Source: Streptomyces massasporeus
Lineage (GTDB): Bacteria; Actinomycetota; Actinomycetes; Streptomycetales; Streptomycetaceae
Reading direction: 5' to 3'
Assembly (NCBI RefSeq): GCF_014648995.1
Contig: NZ_BMSE01000002.1
Coordinates: 434,001 to 498,000, forward strand
DNA length: 64,000 bases
The position numbers were made by a program, and so were the translations under genes. The notes under the pieces were generated by a model. The model had not been told where the DNA came from, did no database searches, and saw only the letters and a program-made list of their open reading frames with translations. Shown here in pieces: positions 18,801-27,172 of the stretch; position 1 is the first letter of the stretch, and the number at the start of each line of letters is the position of its first letter.

Positions 18801-19179
18801 AGTCCGCCTTGGCCGTCGGGACGGTGGCGCGGACGTAGCCCAGCTTGTCGTCGGCCCGGCCCACCGAGCCGCCCTTGACCGCGTCCAGCTGCCCGGCGAC
18901 CTGCTCGGTCTTCCCGGGCGCGGTGGCGATCATCATCGTGACGGTCTTGTCGCCGTCGGCCTTGGCCTCCGCGAGCAGGTCCGCGTCGTCCGAACCGAGC
19001 TTGGCGTGCGCGGACTTGACGCTCGGGTCGGCCGGGGCGTCCGTGCCAGGCCCGTCGGCGGAGAAGGCCATCGGGATCGGCCCGGCCGCGGAGAGCGCGG
19101 CCACGAGACCGGCGGCCACGGCGATGCGGGCCACACGTCTCGGGCCCGATATCTGATCGCGCGGGGTGGGAGGGGTCAT
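15868..19179 (-). CDS. Secreted S8 subtilisin-like serine peptidase with C-terminal PPC-type domains
   Basis: 1103 residues from ATG 19179; AAGGG is six bases upstream, while the ATG at 19185 would abut it. A Sec signal peptide (about 1-41) and a propeptide of about 150 residues come first. The catalytic triad is Asp211 (GILDSGVD), His394 (HGTHVAG) and Ser587 (GTSMASP), with oxyanion Asn489 (SAGNSG). An insert of about 180 residues between Asp and His contains an Asp/Asn-rich stretch (DANRDGDTTD, DLNNNNDFGDD) that may bind calcium. The C-terminal 450 residues are beta-rich, including a pre-peptidase-like domain. The TGA stop lies inside the TCAA terminus of the IS element, so the native C-terminus may be altered. 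Confidence 0.92.
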   Translation of the reverse strand: MTPPTPRDQISGPRRVARIAVAAGLVAALSAAGPIPMAFSADGPGTDAPADPSVKSAHAKLGSDDADLLAEAKADGDKTVTMMIATAPGKTEQVAGQLDAVKGGSVGRADDKLGYVRATVPTAKADSAIAAAAKLSSVHGIDLREEIPLDDPTPSADTAKGAKAAKGAYPAPGKKTPAENPYNPSFETGAVDFVEDHPKADGRGVTIGILDSGVDLGHPALQKTTTGERKIVDWVTATDPIIDNDNTWRPMVTAVSGPAFTYQGQSFKAPAGSYAVSLFKESYTAAGDAKGDANRDGDTTDVWGVLYDAKTGTVRVDLNNNNDFGDDAPMKPYKDGHQVGYFGTDDPATDIAERQPFVVEIRKDVPMDPLGGTWVGKKSDFVNIGVIESEHGTHVAGITAANGLFGGKMNGAAPGAKLVSSRACTWSGGCTNVALTEGMIDLVTKRGVDIVNMSIGGLPALNDGNNARSELYTRLIDTYGVQLVISAGNSGPGANTIGDPALADKVISVGASVSKETWAANYGSVVEKKYAMMPFSSRGPREDGGFTPTLVAPGAAINTTQTWLPGGPVAEAGYTLPAGYSMLQGTSMASPQATGASALLISAAKQKKIDLTPATLRTALTSTADHIKGVQAYEEGAGLMNIPDAWDAIRDDATAHTYTVKAPVDTAIDQFLKTPGFGTGLYDREGGLKAGQKKTYEITLTRTSGADKAIRHELHFENNAGGTFRIVGSDEVKLPLNQPVTVKVQAAPKSAGLKSAILEVDDPKTEGIDRQVLSTVVVAAPLKYTFSAKSSVQRNSTQHYFVTVPEGAKTLEVAMSGLKDKSQTRFISIHPYGVPSDPTSTINCYPNYSNPANTCRPDLRSYADPQAGVWEIEVESRRTSPLLDNPYKLDVAVLGAAFDPETVTVPEAKVGTPAAASWKVKNGFAALDGKLVGGPLGSAKVARPSIKQGETQTTTVEVPAGAKSLDVAIGGVSDNAADLDLAVYDASGTQVGSSADGDSEESVSIPAPAAGKYSIEVVGYSVPAGTTEYDYQDVFFSPSLGSVSVDGSAPVKLGTGDSATVSGSVTAAAAAPEGREFFGQVQLVNARGTVAGVGSVKIEKVLP

Positions 19180-19404
19180 CGGCATCCCTTGTAGGTAAAG
19201 GAACGAGCGGGACGCGACCGGGGCCCGATCGGCCCTGGTCGCACACGGTCCGAACGGCAAGCCCGGACGATCGCACAGCCTTACGCAAGGGGAACTTCTT
19301 TGGGGAGGGTTGACCGAAACGAGATGGATGTATGGGGAAAACCCGCGATGCGATTTGTGAGCATCAGTCCCGAAGGTGGCGAAGAAATCGGTTAACGTCC
19401 CGGA

Positions 19405-19863
19405 GTGAGACAGAAGTTGAGGGTGGCGGCCTACGCCATATGCGTCCGGGACGGACAGATCCTCCTCGCCCGCTCACCCGCCCAGGACGGCACGCCCGAG
19501 TGGGTCCTGCCGGGCGGCGGCATGGAGCACGGCGAGGATCCCTACGACACGGTCCGGCGGGAGGTGGAGGAGGAGACCGGGTACCGCATCGAGGTGACCG
19601 GGCTGCTCGGCGTGAACTCCGCCCACCGCGTCTTCCGCAACGGCTTCGGGCCTCCCGTCGACCATCACGGCGTCCGGTTCGTCTACGAGGCCCGGATCAT
19701 CGGCGGCGAACTGCGCAACGAGGTCAACGGCTCCACGGACCTCGCCGCCTGGCAGGACCTGGACGCCGTGTCCGGGCTGGTGCGGATCTCGATGGTCGAC
19801 ATCGCGCTGCGGATGTGGCGCGAACGCCCGGCCACCGGACGGCTGGCCGACGTCCTGGAGTAG
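19405..19863 (+). CDS. NUDIX hydrolase
   Basis: 152 residues from GTG 19405. The Nudix box is complete: GGGMEHGEDPYDTVRREVEE, then ETGY, around residues 32-57, matching GX5EX7REUXEEXGU. Family members hydrolyse nucleoside-diphosphate-linked compounds; the substrate is not evident. No strong Shine-Dalgarno is present. A TTAACG box about nine bases before the start suggests a leaderless mRNA. It is divergent from the subtilase across 225 bases. Confidence 0.9.
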   Translation: MRQKLRVAAYAICVRDGQILLARSPAQDGTPEWVLPGGGMEHGEDPYDTVRREVEEETGYRIEVTGLLGVNSAHRVFRNGFGPPVDHHGVRFVYEARIIGGELRNEVNGSTDLAAWQDLDAVSGLVRISMVDIALRMWRERPATGRLADVLE

Positions 19864-20007
19864 GGCCGACCGTACGCCGGATCCCGGTGCGGTACCCCGG
19901 AAGATGAACGCCGCGTGACCGGTTCCCGGCCGGATCCGGAGCGGGCGACGACGCGCAGGGTAGTCCAAGATCCACGTTCGGTGATCTGCGCTGCGCGTTG
20001 CCGCCTC

Positions 20008-20029
20008 GTTCACGCGCAGGTCATCCCCG
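20008..20029 (+). promoter_or_regulatory. Candidate PHO box (PhoP site)
   Basis: Two adjacent 11-bp direct-repeat units, GTTCACGCGCA (20008-20018) and GGTCATCCCCG (20019-20029), match the Streptomyces PhoP repeat G(G/T)TCAYYYR(G/C)G at 9 and 10 of 11 positions by eye. They lie 89 bases before a metallophosphoesterase gene, an expected kind of PhoP target. Confidence 0.5.
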
Positions 20030-20049
20030 GTGCCAACGATCCAGTACGA

Positions 20050-20078
20050 GCGGGGTGTTCACGACGTGAACGCCCCGC
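20050..20078. promoter_or_regulatory. Near-perfect inverted repeat in the 5' region of the phosphoesterase gene
   Basis: GCGGGGTGTTCAC (20050-20062) pairs with GTGAACGCCCCGC (20066-20078) over 13 bp with one G-T wobble and a 3-nt loop. It ends 40 bases before the ATG. It could be an operator or an RNA stem in the 5' leader. Confidence 0.5.
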
Positions 20079-20117
20079 GACCACTGCCGACGCGTTCGCA
20101 CTCGGGGAGAGAAGCGC

Positions 20118-21875
20118 ATGTCGCGCACACGCTCAGTCGCCGGCTCCGGCCAGGGCATCCACCGTCGTTCCGTCCTCGCCGCCACCGGCGCGGTCGCCCT
20201 CTCCGCGGGCGTCGGCTACGCCCTGCGGCCCAGCGACAGCCAGGCCGCCACGGCCCAGGAGAGCACCACCGCCGTGGCCGCGTCCTCGCGCCGGGCGCCG
20301 GCCGCGCCGCTGGCCCCGTACACCAAGGGCACCACCCTCGCCTCCGTCGCCACCCCGCGCGGGGGCTCCGGCTACCGGCGCCTGGGCGACGGAGCCGGCT
20401 GGCAGCGGGTCGTCCGCTCCGACCTGGCCGCGCCCAAGTCCGGCCGCGCCGGGCGCCGTACCGCGCTCGCCGCGTTCGTACAGCTCACCGACCTGCACAT
20501 CATCGACGCCCAGCACCCGCTGCGCCTGGAGTACCTGCGCTCGGCCGACATCCACGCCTGGCGGCCGCACGAGGCGCTGACCGTACAGGGCGCGATCGCG
20601 CTCGTGGAGCGGATCAACGCGCTGCGCGGCGCCCCCGTCACCGGCGCCCCGCTGCACTTCGCCATGACCACCGGCGACAACACGGACAACAACGCCAAGT
20701 CCGAGCTGGACTGGTTCCTGAAGATCATGAGCGGCGGGCGCATCACGCCCAACTCCGGTGACCCGCGCCAGTACGAGGGCGTCCAGAACAGCGGCCTCAA
20801 GCAGTACTGGCAGCCCGACGCCGCCGTCCGCGACAGCGACAAGCAGGCCGGGTTCCCGCACCTGGACGGCTTCCTGAAGGCCGCCATCCGGGAGGTCCGC
20901 AGCCCCGGCCTCAACCTGCCCTGGTACTCGACGGTCGGCAACCACGACACCCTGCCGATGGGCTGCTACGCCTCGCACGGCGACTCCTACCTCACCGAAC
21001 TGGCCGTCGGCGGCAAGAAGCTGATGAACGTGACCGCGGCCGAGGCGCAGCAGCTCCAGGCGCAGATCAAGAAGGCGCGTGACCCCCAGGGTGTCCGCTA
21101 CCACGACTTCCTCAAGTCCCACGCCCGCTCCATGCGTTCGGTCACCCCCGACGAGAGCCGAGCCCCCTTCACGCTGGCCGAGTACCTCCGGGCGCACCTG
21201 GACCCGGCCCACCGCGGCGTCGGCCCGGCCGGCCACGGCTACTCCTCCGCCAACCTGGACACGGGCACCCAGTACTACGCCTTCCGCATCTCCGACGACG
21301 TCATCGGCATCAGCCTGGACACCACCGACTCCGGCGGCCACTACGAGGGGTCGATCGGCACGGCCCAGCTGAAGTGGCTCGACAAGACACTGCGGGACAA
21401 CAAGGACTCCTACGCGGTGATCTTCAGCCATCACACCAGCAAGACGATGACGAACCTGCGCGGCGACCCGGCGAGGCCGAACGAGCGCCGCCACAACGGC
21501 CAGGAGGTCCTCGCCCTGCTCGGCAGTCACCCCAGGGTGCTCGCCTGGGTGAACGGCCACATCCACAAGAACGTCGTCACACCGCATGCCATGGCGAGCG
21601 GCGGCTCCTTCTGGGAGATCTCCACCGCCTCCCACGTCGACTTCCCGCAACTCGCCCGGGTCATCGAGCTGGCCGACAACAAGGACGGCACGATCTCCCT
21701 GTTCACGACGCTCGTGGAGTCCTCGGCCCCGCACCGCACGGACTTCTCCGACCTCTCCCAGACCGGCCTCGCGGCGCTCTACCGCGAGCTGTCCCTCAAC
21801 GCCCCCGGCGCGAGCACGACCCTCGGCGGCGCCCCGGAGGACCGCAACACCGAACTGGTGCTCAAGAAGGGCTGA
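20118..21875 (+). CDS. Tat-exported metallophosphoesterase (TIGR03767-like)
   Basis: 585 residues from ATG 20118 with GGGGAGAG upstream. The N-terminus HRRSVLAATGAVALSAGVGY is a twin-arginine signal. The calcineurin-like metal-binding motifs are all present: DLHIID, GDNTDN, GNHD, SHH and NGHIH. Such enzymes hydrolyse phosphomono- or diesters outside the cell with a bimetal centre. It sits alone between a Nudix gene and a serine hydrolase. The PHO-like box upstream suggests induction by phosphate starvation. The natural substrate is unknown. Confidence 0.92.
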   Translation: MSRTRSVAGSGQGIHRRSVLAATGAVALSAGVGYALRPSDSQAATAQESTTAVAASSRRAPAAPLAPYTKGTTLASVATPRGGSGYRRLGDGAGWQRVVRSDLAAPKSGRAGRRTALAAFVQLTDLHIIDAQHPLRLEYLRSADIHAWRPHEALTVQGAIALVERINALRGAPVTGAPLHFAMTTGDNTDNNAKSELDWFLKIMSGGRITPNSGDPRQYEGVQNSGLKQYWQPDAAVRDSDKQAGFPHLDGFLKAAIREVRSPGLNLPWYSTVGNHDTLPMGCYASHGDSYLTELAVGGKKLMNVTAAEAQQLQAQIKKARDPQGVRYHDFLKSHARSMRSVTPDESRAPFTLAEYLRAHLDPAHRGVGPAGHGYSSANLDTGTQYYAFRISDDVIGISLDTTDSGGHYEGSIGTAQLKWLDKTLRDNKDSYAVIFSHHTSKTMTNLRGDPARPNERRHNGQEVLALLGSHPRVLAWVNGHIHKNVVTPHAMASGGSFWEISTASHVDFPQLARVIELADNKDGTISLFTTLVESSAPHRTDFSDLSQTGLAALYRELSLNAPGASTTLGGAPEDRNTELVLKKG

Positions 21876-21975
21876 AACCCGCTCAACCGCCCGGCGCCGG
21901 TCAACCCCCGGCAGGACGACCGGTGTCCCCTCTCCCGACGCAACTCGATATGACGTGACAGGGGGAAACGGGGAC

Positions 21976-23136
21976 ATGAGCAGACGAGCGCGTACGGCGG
22001 CCCTGACGGCGGCGACGGCGGCGACGGCGGTGGCACTGTCGGCGGCCCTCACGGCTCCGGCGGTGGCGGCGGGCCCGGTCGCCGCAGCCGCCGGCCATGA
22101 CGCGACCGAGCAGGCCGTCCGGGCCGCGGTCGCCGACGGCGTCCCGGGGGTGACGGTGACGGTACGGCGGGGCCACGGCACCTGGGCGGCCACGGCCGGC
22201 GTCGGCAACCCGAAGACGGGCACGCCGCGTTCGGTCCGGGACCACTACCGCATCGCCAGCATCACCAAAACGTTCGTCGCCACGGTCGTCCTCCAACTGG
22301 AGGCGGAGGGACGGCTGTCGCTCGACGACACGGTGGAGAAGTGGCTCCCGGGCGCGGTCCGGGGCAACGGCCACGACGGCGCCCGCATCACGATCCGGCA
22401 GCTCCTGAACCACACCAGCGGCATCTTCGACTACCTCGAGGACCCGGGCTTCCAGCAGACCTACATGACCCCGGACGGCTTCATGAAGCACCGCTTCGAC
22501 GAGGCGGCCCCCGAGGACATGCTCGCCATCGCGATGAAGAACCGGCCGTACTTCGAGCCCGGCGCGTCGTTCGCGTACTCCAACACCAACTACCTCCTGG
22601 CCGCGCGGGTGATCGAGAAGGCCACCGGCAACGACTACGGCGACGAGATCGACCGCCGGATCATCGTCCCCCTGCACCTGACGTCCACGTCCGTCCCCAC
22701 CACCCGCGTCACCCTGCCCCGGCCCAGCAGCCGCGCCTACTCCAAGCTGGCCAAGACGGACACGGGCCCGACATACGACGTCACGGAACTGAACCCGCGC
22801 CTGGCCTACGGCTCCGGCCAGATGGTCTCCAGCTCCGCCGACCTGACCCGCTTCTACTCGGCCCTGCTCGGCGGCAGGCTGCTCCCGCGCGAGCAGTTGA
22901 AGGAGATGAAGACCACGGTCGAGTCCAGCCGGGAGACCAGCTGCTACGGCCTGGGGCTCGTGGACCGCAAGCTCAGCTGCGGCGTCCACGTCTGGGGCCA
23001 CGACGGCGGGATCTACGGCTCGAACTCGGACGCGGTGACCACGGGGAACGGCCGTAACTCCCTCGCCGTCAACTTCAACGGCGACTGGTCGGGGAGCACC
23101 GACGCGATCATCGAGGCGGAGTTCTGCGGCCGGTAG
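21976..23136 (+). CDS. Secreted beta-lactamase-family serine hydrolase (D-Ala-D-Ala carboxypeptidase-like)
   Basis: 386 residues from ATG 21976, giving a signal peptide of about 32 residues (AVALSAALTAPAVAA). The active site follows class C/DD-peptidase order: Ser95-Ile-Thr-Lys98, YSN (in FAYSNTNYL) and HDG near the C-terminus (WGHDGGIYG). RQLLNHTSGI is also typical of this family. It could trim peptidoglycan peptides or act as an esterase. It lies 100 bases after the phosphoesterase, and a strong terminator follows. Confidence 0.92.
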   Translation: MSRRARTAALTAATAATAVALSAALTAPAVAAGPVAAAAGHDATEQAVRAAVADGVPGVTVTVRRGHGTWAATAGVGNPKTGTPRSVRDHYRIASITKTFVATVVLQLEAEGRLSLDDTVEKWLPGAVRGNGHDGARITIRQLLNHTSGIFDYLEDPGFQQTYMTPDGFMKHRFDEAAPEDMLAIAMKNRPYFEPGASFAYSNTNYLLAARVIEKATGNDYGDEIDRRIIVPLHLTSTSVPTTRVTLPRPSSRAYSKLAKTDTGPTYDVTELNPRLAYGSGQMVSSSADLTRFYSALLGGRLLPREQLKEMKTTVESSRETSCYGLGLVDRKLSCGVHVWGHDGGIYGSNSDAVTTGNGRNSLAVNFNGDWSGSTDAIIEAEFCGR

Positions 23137-23149
23137 CGACTCCCGGCAT

Positions 23150-23187
23150 GAGGAGGGACCGCCGGTGCGTCCCGGCGGCCCCTCCTC
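23150..23187. terminator. Strong bidirectional terminator
   Basis: A 16-bp stem (23150-23165 with 23172-23187) has one A-C mismatch and a 6-nt loop. It is placed between convergent genes ending at 23136 and 23219. Confidence 0.8.
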
Positions 23188-23218
23188 TCCCCTCCTGGTC
23201 CTGCCCCCGCGTCCGTCA

Positions 23219-24259
23219 CTAACGGGGCAGCACCGCCACGTACGCCGCCGGTTCGCGGTCGGCCGAGGCCATCAGGGCCGTGCGGATCACCGTCGCCTGC
23301 TGTTCCGGGGAGTCGCGGAGCTTCCTCGGCGTGATGTGGACGACCGTGATGCCGAGCCGCTCCAGGTGCTCGCGCTTGCGGGCGTACTCGGACCACAGGG
23401 CGTCGTCGTCCTGCCGGGGGGCCCGGGTGTCGATTTCCACCGCCACCGCCTGGTCGGGCCAGTACGCGTCGAGGCCGCCGAGGTAGGGGCCGCCGGGCAG
23501 GCGCAGGTCGACGTTCCAGACCGGGTCGGGCAGGCCGTACTCGTGGACCATCCGGTACAGGCGGTCCTCCGCTCGCGCCCGGCCCTCGGCGAGCAGGGAC
23601 TCCACCGCGTCCACCACGTGGGGGCGGCTCAGCAGCCGGGCCTGGTTCAGCTCGCGGACCACCGCCGCCGGGTCGCAGTGGGCGCCGCGGACCGCCTCCG
23701 TGAGCAGCCGGCGGACGATGCCGGCGTCCGCGAGTTCGGCCACCGCGTCGGCCAGCGCCCGCGCGACCGGCGCCACCGGCACCCCCGTGACCTGCTCGGG
23801 GGCGGGCATGACGGGCGTGCGGACGATGCGCACGCAGCCCGTGGAGCGCAGCCGCCGCAGCCGCGGGACCAGGACGTCGATGGCCTCCAGGGACGGCAGC
23901 GGGGGCGTGGAGGAGAAGCCGTGCAGCGTCAGCGCGGCCAGGCCCGTGATCATCACCTCGGGATAAGCGGGGGTGTGCGGCCGGCCCGCGCCGGGCTGGG
24001 CGGGCACCCCGGTGCCACGCTCCCGCGCCGCGTACATCAGCACCGCGTGCAGCCGCTCCTCGCTGGTCGGCGGGCCCGGGTGGAGCAGGACGACGCCGGG
24101 GAGGAGCTGCTGCCAGGGGCCGCCGGAGCGGCACTGCTCGTTCGTCTCGGCCGTGGAGACGCCGTGCGAGCGGAGCTGGGCGGCCGTCATCACACGGGGG
24201 CGGCCACCGCCGGACAGGTCGTGCAGGGGGCGGGGGGAGAGCGGGGTGTTGTGGGTCAT
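23219..24259 (-). CDS. Two-domain protein: AbiEi-like winged helix plus DUF559/Vsr-like nuclease fold
   Basis: 346 residues from ATG 24259. The N-terminal part (MTAAQLRSHGVST, WQQLLPGVVLLHPGPPTSEE, ITGLAALTLHGF) resembles the wHTH and adjoining domain of AbiEi-type antitoxin/regulators. The C-terminal about 100 residues (WNVDLRLPGG, YLGGLDAYWPDQAVAVEIDT, YARKREHLERLGITVVHITP) look like the DUF559/Vsr restriction-endonuclease-like fold, with D...VEID as a possible metal site. Proteins of this architecture are common as singletons in Actinobacteria and their role is unclear to me. No toxin partner is adjacent. Confidence 0.75.
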   Translation of the reverse strand: MTHNTPLSPRPLHDLSGGGRPRVMTAAQLRSHGVSTAETNEQCRSGGPWQQLLPGVVLLHPGPPTSEERLHAVLMYAARERGTGVPAQPGAGRPHTPAYPEVMITGLAALTLHGFSSTPPLPSLEAIDVLVPRLRRLRSTGCVRIVRTPVMPAPEQVTGVPVAPVARALADAVAELADAGIVRRLLTEAVRGAHCDPAAVVRELNQARLLSRPHVVDAVESLLAEGRARAEDRLYRMVHEYGLPDPVWNVDLRLPGGPYLGGLDAYWPDQAVAVEIDTRAPRQDDDALWSEYARKREHLERLGITVVHITPRKLRDSPEQQATVIRTALMASADREPAAYVAVLPR

Positions 24260-24364
24260 GACCCGCAATTTCCCGCGCTCCGGCCCCCTTTGAACCGCTG
24301 TTACAGGTCCGTCGACACATACGGACAACCCGGCACTAAAGGACGAGTGTTCGGATGCCGAAAG

Positions 24365-24394
24365 CCCCTGGTCCGTTCGGGTGCGGACCAGGGG
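24365..24394 (-). terminator. Terminator of second pepN
   Basis: An 11-bp perfect stem CCCCTGGTCCG (24365-24375) / CGGACCAGGGG (24384-24394) with an 8-nt loop. It is followed on the reverse strand by CTTT. Confidence 0.75.
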
Positions 24395-24455
24395 TTACGG
24401 CTCACGGGGCACTCATTTCGTAACGAAGGCGGAACGCCCGGATCTCAGGCCAAAG

Positions 24456-27035
24456 CTACTGGTCAGAGGCCTCATCGCACGCCTGTCCACGCAACGCCCG
24501 TGCCAGGTCGTCACGGGACTCCAGCACCAGCCGGCGCAGCGCCGGGGCCGCCTCCTTGTGGGCGTCCAGCCAGGCGTCCGTGGCGTCCAGCGTCTCCCGC
24601 GACTGCTGGAGCGACGGGAACAGGCCCTGCACCACGTGCATGCCGATCTGGATCGACCGCTCGGCCCACACCCGCTCGATCGCCGCGAAGTACTTCCCGG
24701 CGTACGGCGCGATCAGCTCCCGCTGCGAGCCCTGGGAGAAGCCCGCGATGGTCGCCTCCACCATGGCGTTGGACAGCGCGTCCGACTCCACGACCTGCGC
24801 CCACGCCTGCGCCTTGACCGCCTCGGACGGGCGGGCGGCCAGACAGCGCACCTGGTGGCGCTTGCCGGACGCCGTGTCGTCCCGGGTCAGTTCCTCGGCC
24901 AGCGCCTTCTCGTCGACGACCCCGTGCGCGGCCAGCGGCTCCAGGAACACCCAGCGCAGCTCCTGGTCGAGGTCGAGGCCCTCGACGGCGGCCGTGCCCG
25001 CGAGCAGGTCCCGCAGCAGCTCGAAGTCGGCCTCGGCGGCGGCCGTCCGGGCGAAGAAGCGCGCCCAGGCGAGCTGGTGCTCGCTGCCCGGCCCGGCCGC
25101 GTACAGCTCGCGCCGGGCGCCCTCGGCGAGCAGCCGCGCGGCCGTCTCCCGCCGGGCGGGCGCCGTGTAGTGGGTGACCGCCGACTCCGCCCAGGCGTGC
25201 AGCATCTGCACGACGCCGATCTCGGACTCGCGCCCGCCGAAGCGCAGCACCAGGTCCACGAAGTCCCGGGCCGGGAGCAGCGCGTCGCGCGTCATGTTCC
25301 ACAGCGCCGACCAGCACAGGGCGCGCGCCAGCGGGTCGGTGATCGCATCCAGGTGCTCGCGCAGGGTCGCCAGCGACGTCGCGTCGAAGCGGATCTTGCA
25401 GTAGGTCAGGTCGTCGTCGTTGACCAGGACCAGGTCGGGAGCCTCGGCGCCGGCCAGTTCCGCGACGACCGTGCGGGCGCCGTCGACGTCGGTCTCCACG
25501 CGCGCGTACCGCTCCAGCGAACCGCCGTCCGTCACCCGGTACAGGCCCACCGCCACCCGGTGCGGACGCAGTTCGGGGTAGGACTCGGCGGCCTCCTGCA
25601 CCACCGCCAGCTCCTCGATGCGGCCGTCCGCGCTCAGCAGCACCTGCGGCGTCAGCGAGTTCACCCCGGCCGTCTGGAGCCAGGACCGCGACCAGGCGCT
25701 CATGTCCCGGCCGCTGGTCTCCTCCAGCACCGACAGCAGGTCACCGAGGCGCGTGTTGCCGTAGGCGTGCCGCTTGAAGTAGCGCCGGGCGCCCTCCAGG
25801 AACGCCTCCTCGCCCACGTACGCCACGAGCTGCTTCAGCACCGACGCGCCCTTGGCGTACGTGATGCCGTCGAAGTTGAGCTTGGCGTCCTGGAGGTCGT
25901 GGATGTCCGCCGTGATCGGGTGTGTGGAGGGCAGCTGGTCGGCCCGGTAGGCCCAGGCCTTGCGGCGGTTGGCGAAGGTGATCCAGCCGTTGACGAAGCG
26001 GGTCGCGCCCACGAGCGAGAACGCGCCCATGAAGTCCGCGAAGGACTCCTTCAGCCACAGGTCGTCCCACCACTCCATGGTGACCAGGTCGCCGAACCAC
26101 ATGTGCGCCATCTCGTGCAGGACGACGTTGGCCCGGCCCTCGTAGGACGCCTGCGTCACCTTACCGCGGAAGATGAACTCCTCCCGGAACGTCACCAGGC
26201 CCGGGTTCTCCATCGCGCCCAGGTTGTACTCGGGCACGAACGCCTGGTCGTACTTCCCGAACGGGTACGGGTAGTCGAAGTGGTCGTGGAAGAAGTCCAG
26301 GCCCTGCTTGGTGACCAGGAAGACGTCGTCGGCGTCGAAGTGGGGCGCGAGGCCCTTGCGGCACAGGGCGCCGAGCGGGATCTCCAGCGTCGTGCCGTCC
26401 GCGAAGGTACGCGTGTAGGAGTCCGTCACATAGTGGTACGGGCCCGCCACCACACACGTGATGTACGTCGAGATCGGCTTGGTCTCGGCGAACCGCCACA
26501 CCCCGTCGGCCTGCTCACCGGCGCCGTTGCTCCACACCGTCCAGCCCTCGGGCGCCCGTACCTCGAAGCGGTACGGGGCCTTCAGGTCGGGCTGCTCGAA
26601 GTTCGCGAAGACGCGGCGCGAGTCGGCCGGCTCGTACTGCGTGTACAGGTACACCTCGCCGTCCTCGGGGTCGACGAAGCGGTGCATGCCCTCGCCGGTG
26701 CGGGAGTAGGCGCACTGGGCGTCGACCACCAGCTCGTTGTCCGCGGCCAGGTCCTCCAGCGTGATCCGGGAGCCGTCGAAGACCTCTCCGGGGTCCAGAT
26801 CACGGCCGTTGAGCGAGACGGCCGTCACACTCGGGGCGATCAGGTCCGCGAAGCTGCTCGCCCCGGGCTCGTTGCAGCGGAAGCGGACCGTCGTGACGGA
26901 GCGGAACGTGCGGGGCCCGTCCCCGGGGTCCTCACCGACCGCGGACCGCAGGTCGAGGGACACCTCGTACCCGTCGACGCTCAGCAGGGCGGCCCGCTCC
27001 CGGGCCTCGTCGCGGGACAGATTCTCACCGGGCAC
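24456..27035 (-). CDS. pepN: Aminopeptidase N (M1 metallopeptidase), copy 2
   Basis: 859 residues from GTG 27035. This start has GAGGAG eight bases upstream and gives MPGENLSRDEARERAAL, parallel to copy 1 (MPGTNLTREEAQRRAQL). A GTG at 27044 would overlap the ribosome site. It has GAMEN at 273-277, zinc site HEMAH at 307-311 and Glu330 (WLKESFA). The whole-length layout matches the paralogue at 7859-10441. Differences cluster in the substrate-side loops and the C-terminal helical domain, so specificity may differ. It is divergent from a DsbA-fold reductase. Confidence 0.95.
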   Translation of the reverse strand: MPGENLSRDEARERAALLSVDGYEVSLDLRSAVGEDPGDGPRTFRSVTTVRFRCNEPGASSFADLIAPSVTAVSLNGRDLDPGEVFDGSRITLEDLAADNELVVDAQCAYSRTGEGMHRFVDPEDGEVYLYTQYEPADSRRVFANFEQPDLKAPYRFEVRAPEGWTVWSNGAGEQADGVWRFAETKPISTYITCVVAGPYHYVTDSYTRTFADGTTLEIPLGALCRKGLAPHFDADDVFLVTKQGLDFFHDHFDYPYPFGKYDQAFVPEYNLGAMENPGLVTFREEFIFRGKVTQASYEGRANVVLHEMAHMWFGDLVTMEWWDDLWLKESFADFMGAFSLVGATRFVNGWITFANRRKAWAYRADQLPSTHPITADIHDLQDAKLNFDGITYAKGASVLKQLVAYVGEEAFLEGARRYFKRHAYGNTRLGDLLSVLEETSGRDMSAWSRSWLQTAGVNSLTPQVLLSADGRIEELAVVQEAAESYPELRPHRVAVGLYRVTDGGSLERYARVETDVDGARTVVAELAGAEAPDLVLVNDDDLTYCKIRFDATSLATLREHLDAITDPLARALCWSALWNMTRDALLPARDFVDLVLRFGGRESEIGVVQMLHAWAESAVTHYTAPARRETAARLLAEGARRELYAAGPGSEHQLAWARFFARTAAAEADFELLRDLLAGTAAVEGLDLDQELRWVFLEPLAAHGVVDEKALAEELTRDDTASGKRHQVRCLAARPSEAVKAQAWAQVVESDALSNAMVEATIAGFSQGSQRELIAPYAGKYFAAIERVWAERSIQIGMHVVQGLFPSLQQSRETLDATDAWLDAHKEAAPALRRLVLESRDDLARALRGQACDEASDQ

Positions 27036-27172
27036 GGGCGGCACTCCTCAAGTGTCGTGGGGTACGGCTGAACAGGACCGATCCTGCCACGTGCCCCTGA
27101 CGCGGGGCAGCCGGGAATGACGGGAGCGCGTACCGGCGTTGCCCGAGAAACGGTTTCCTGCTGAGGAGAGAC

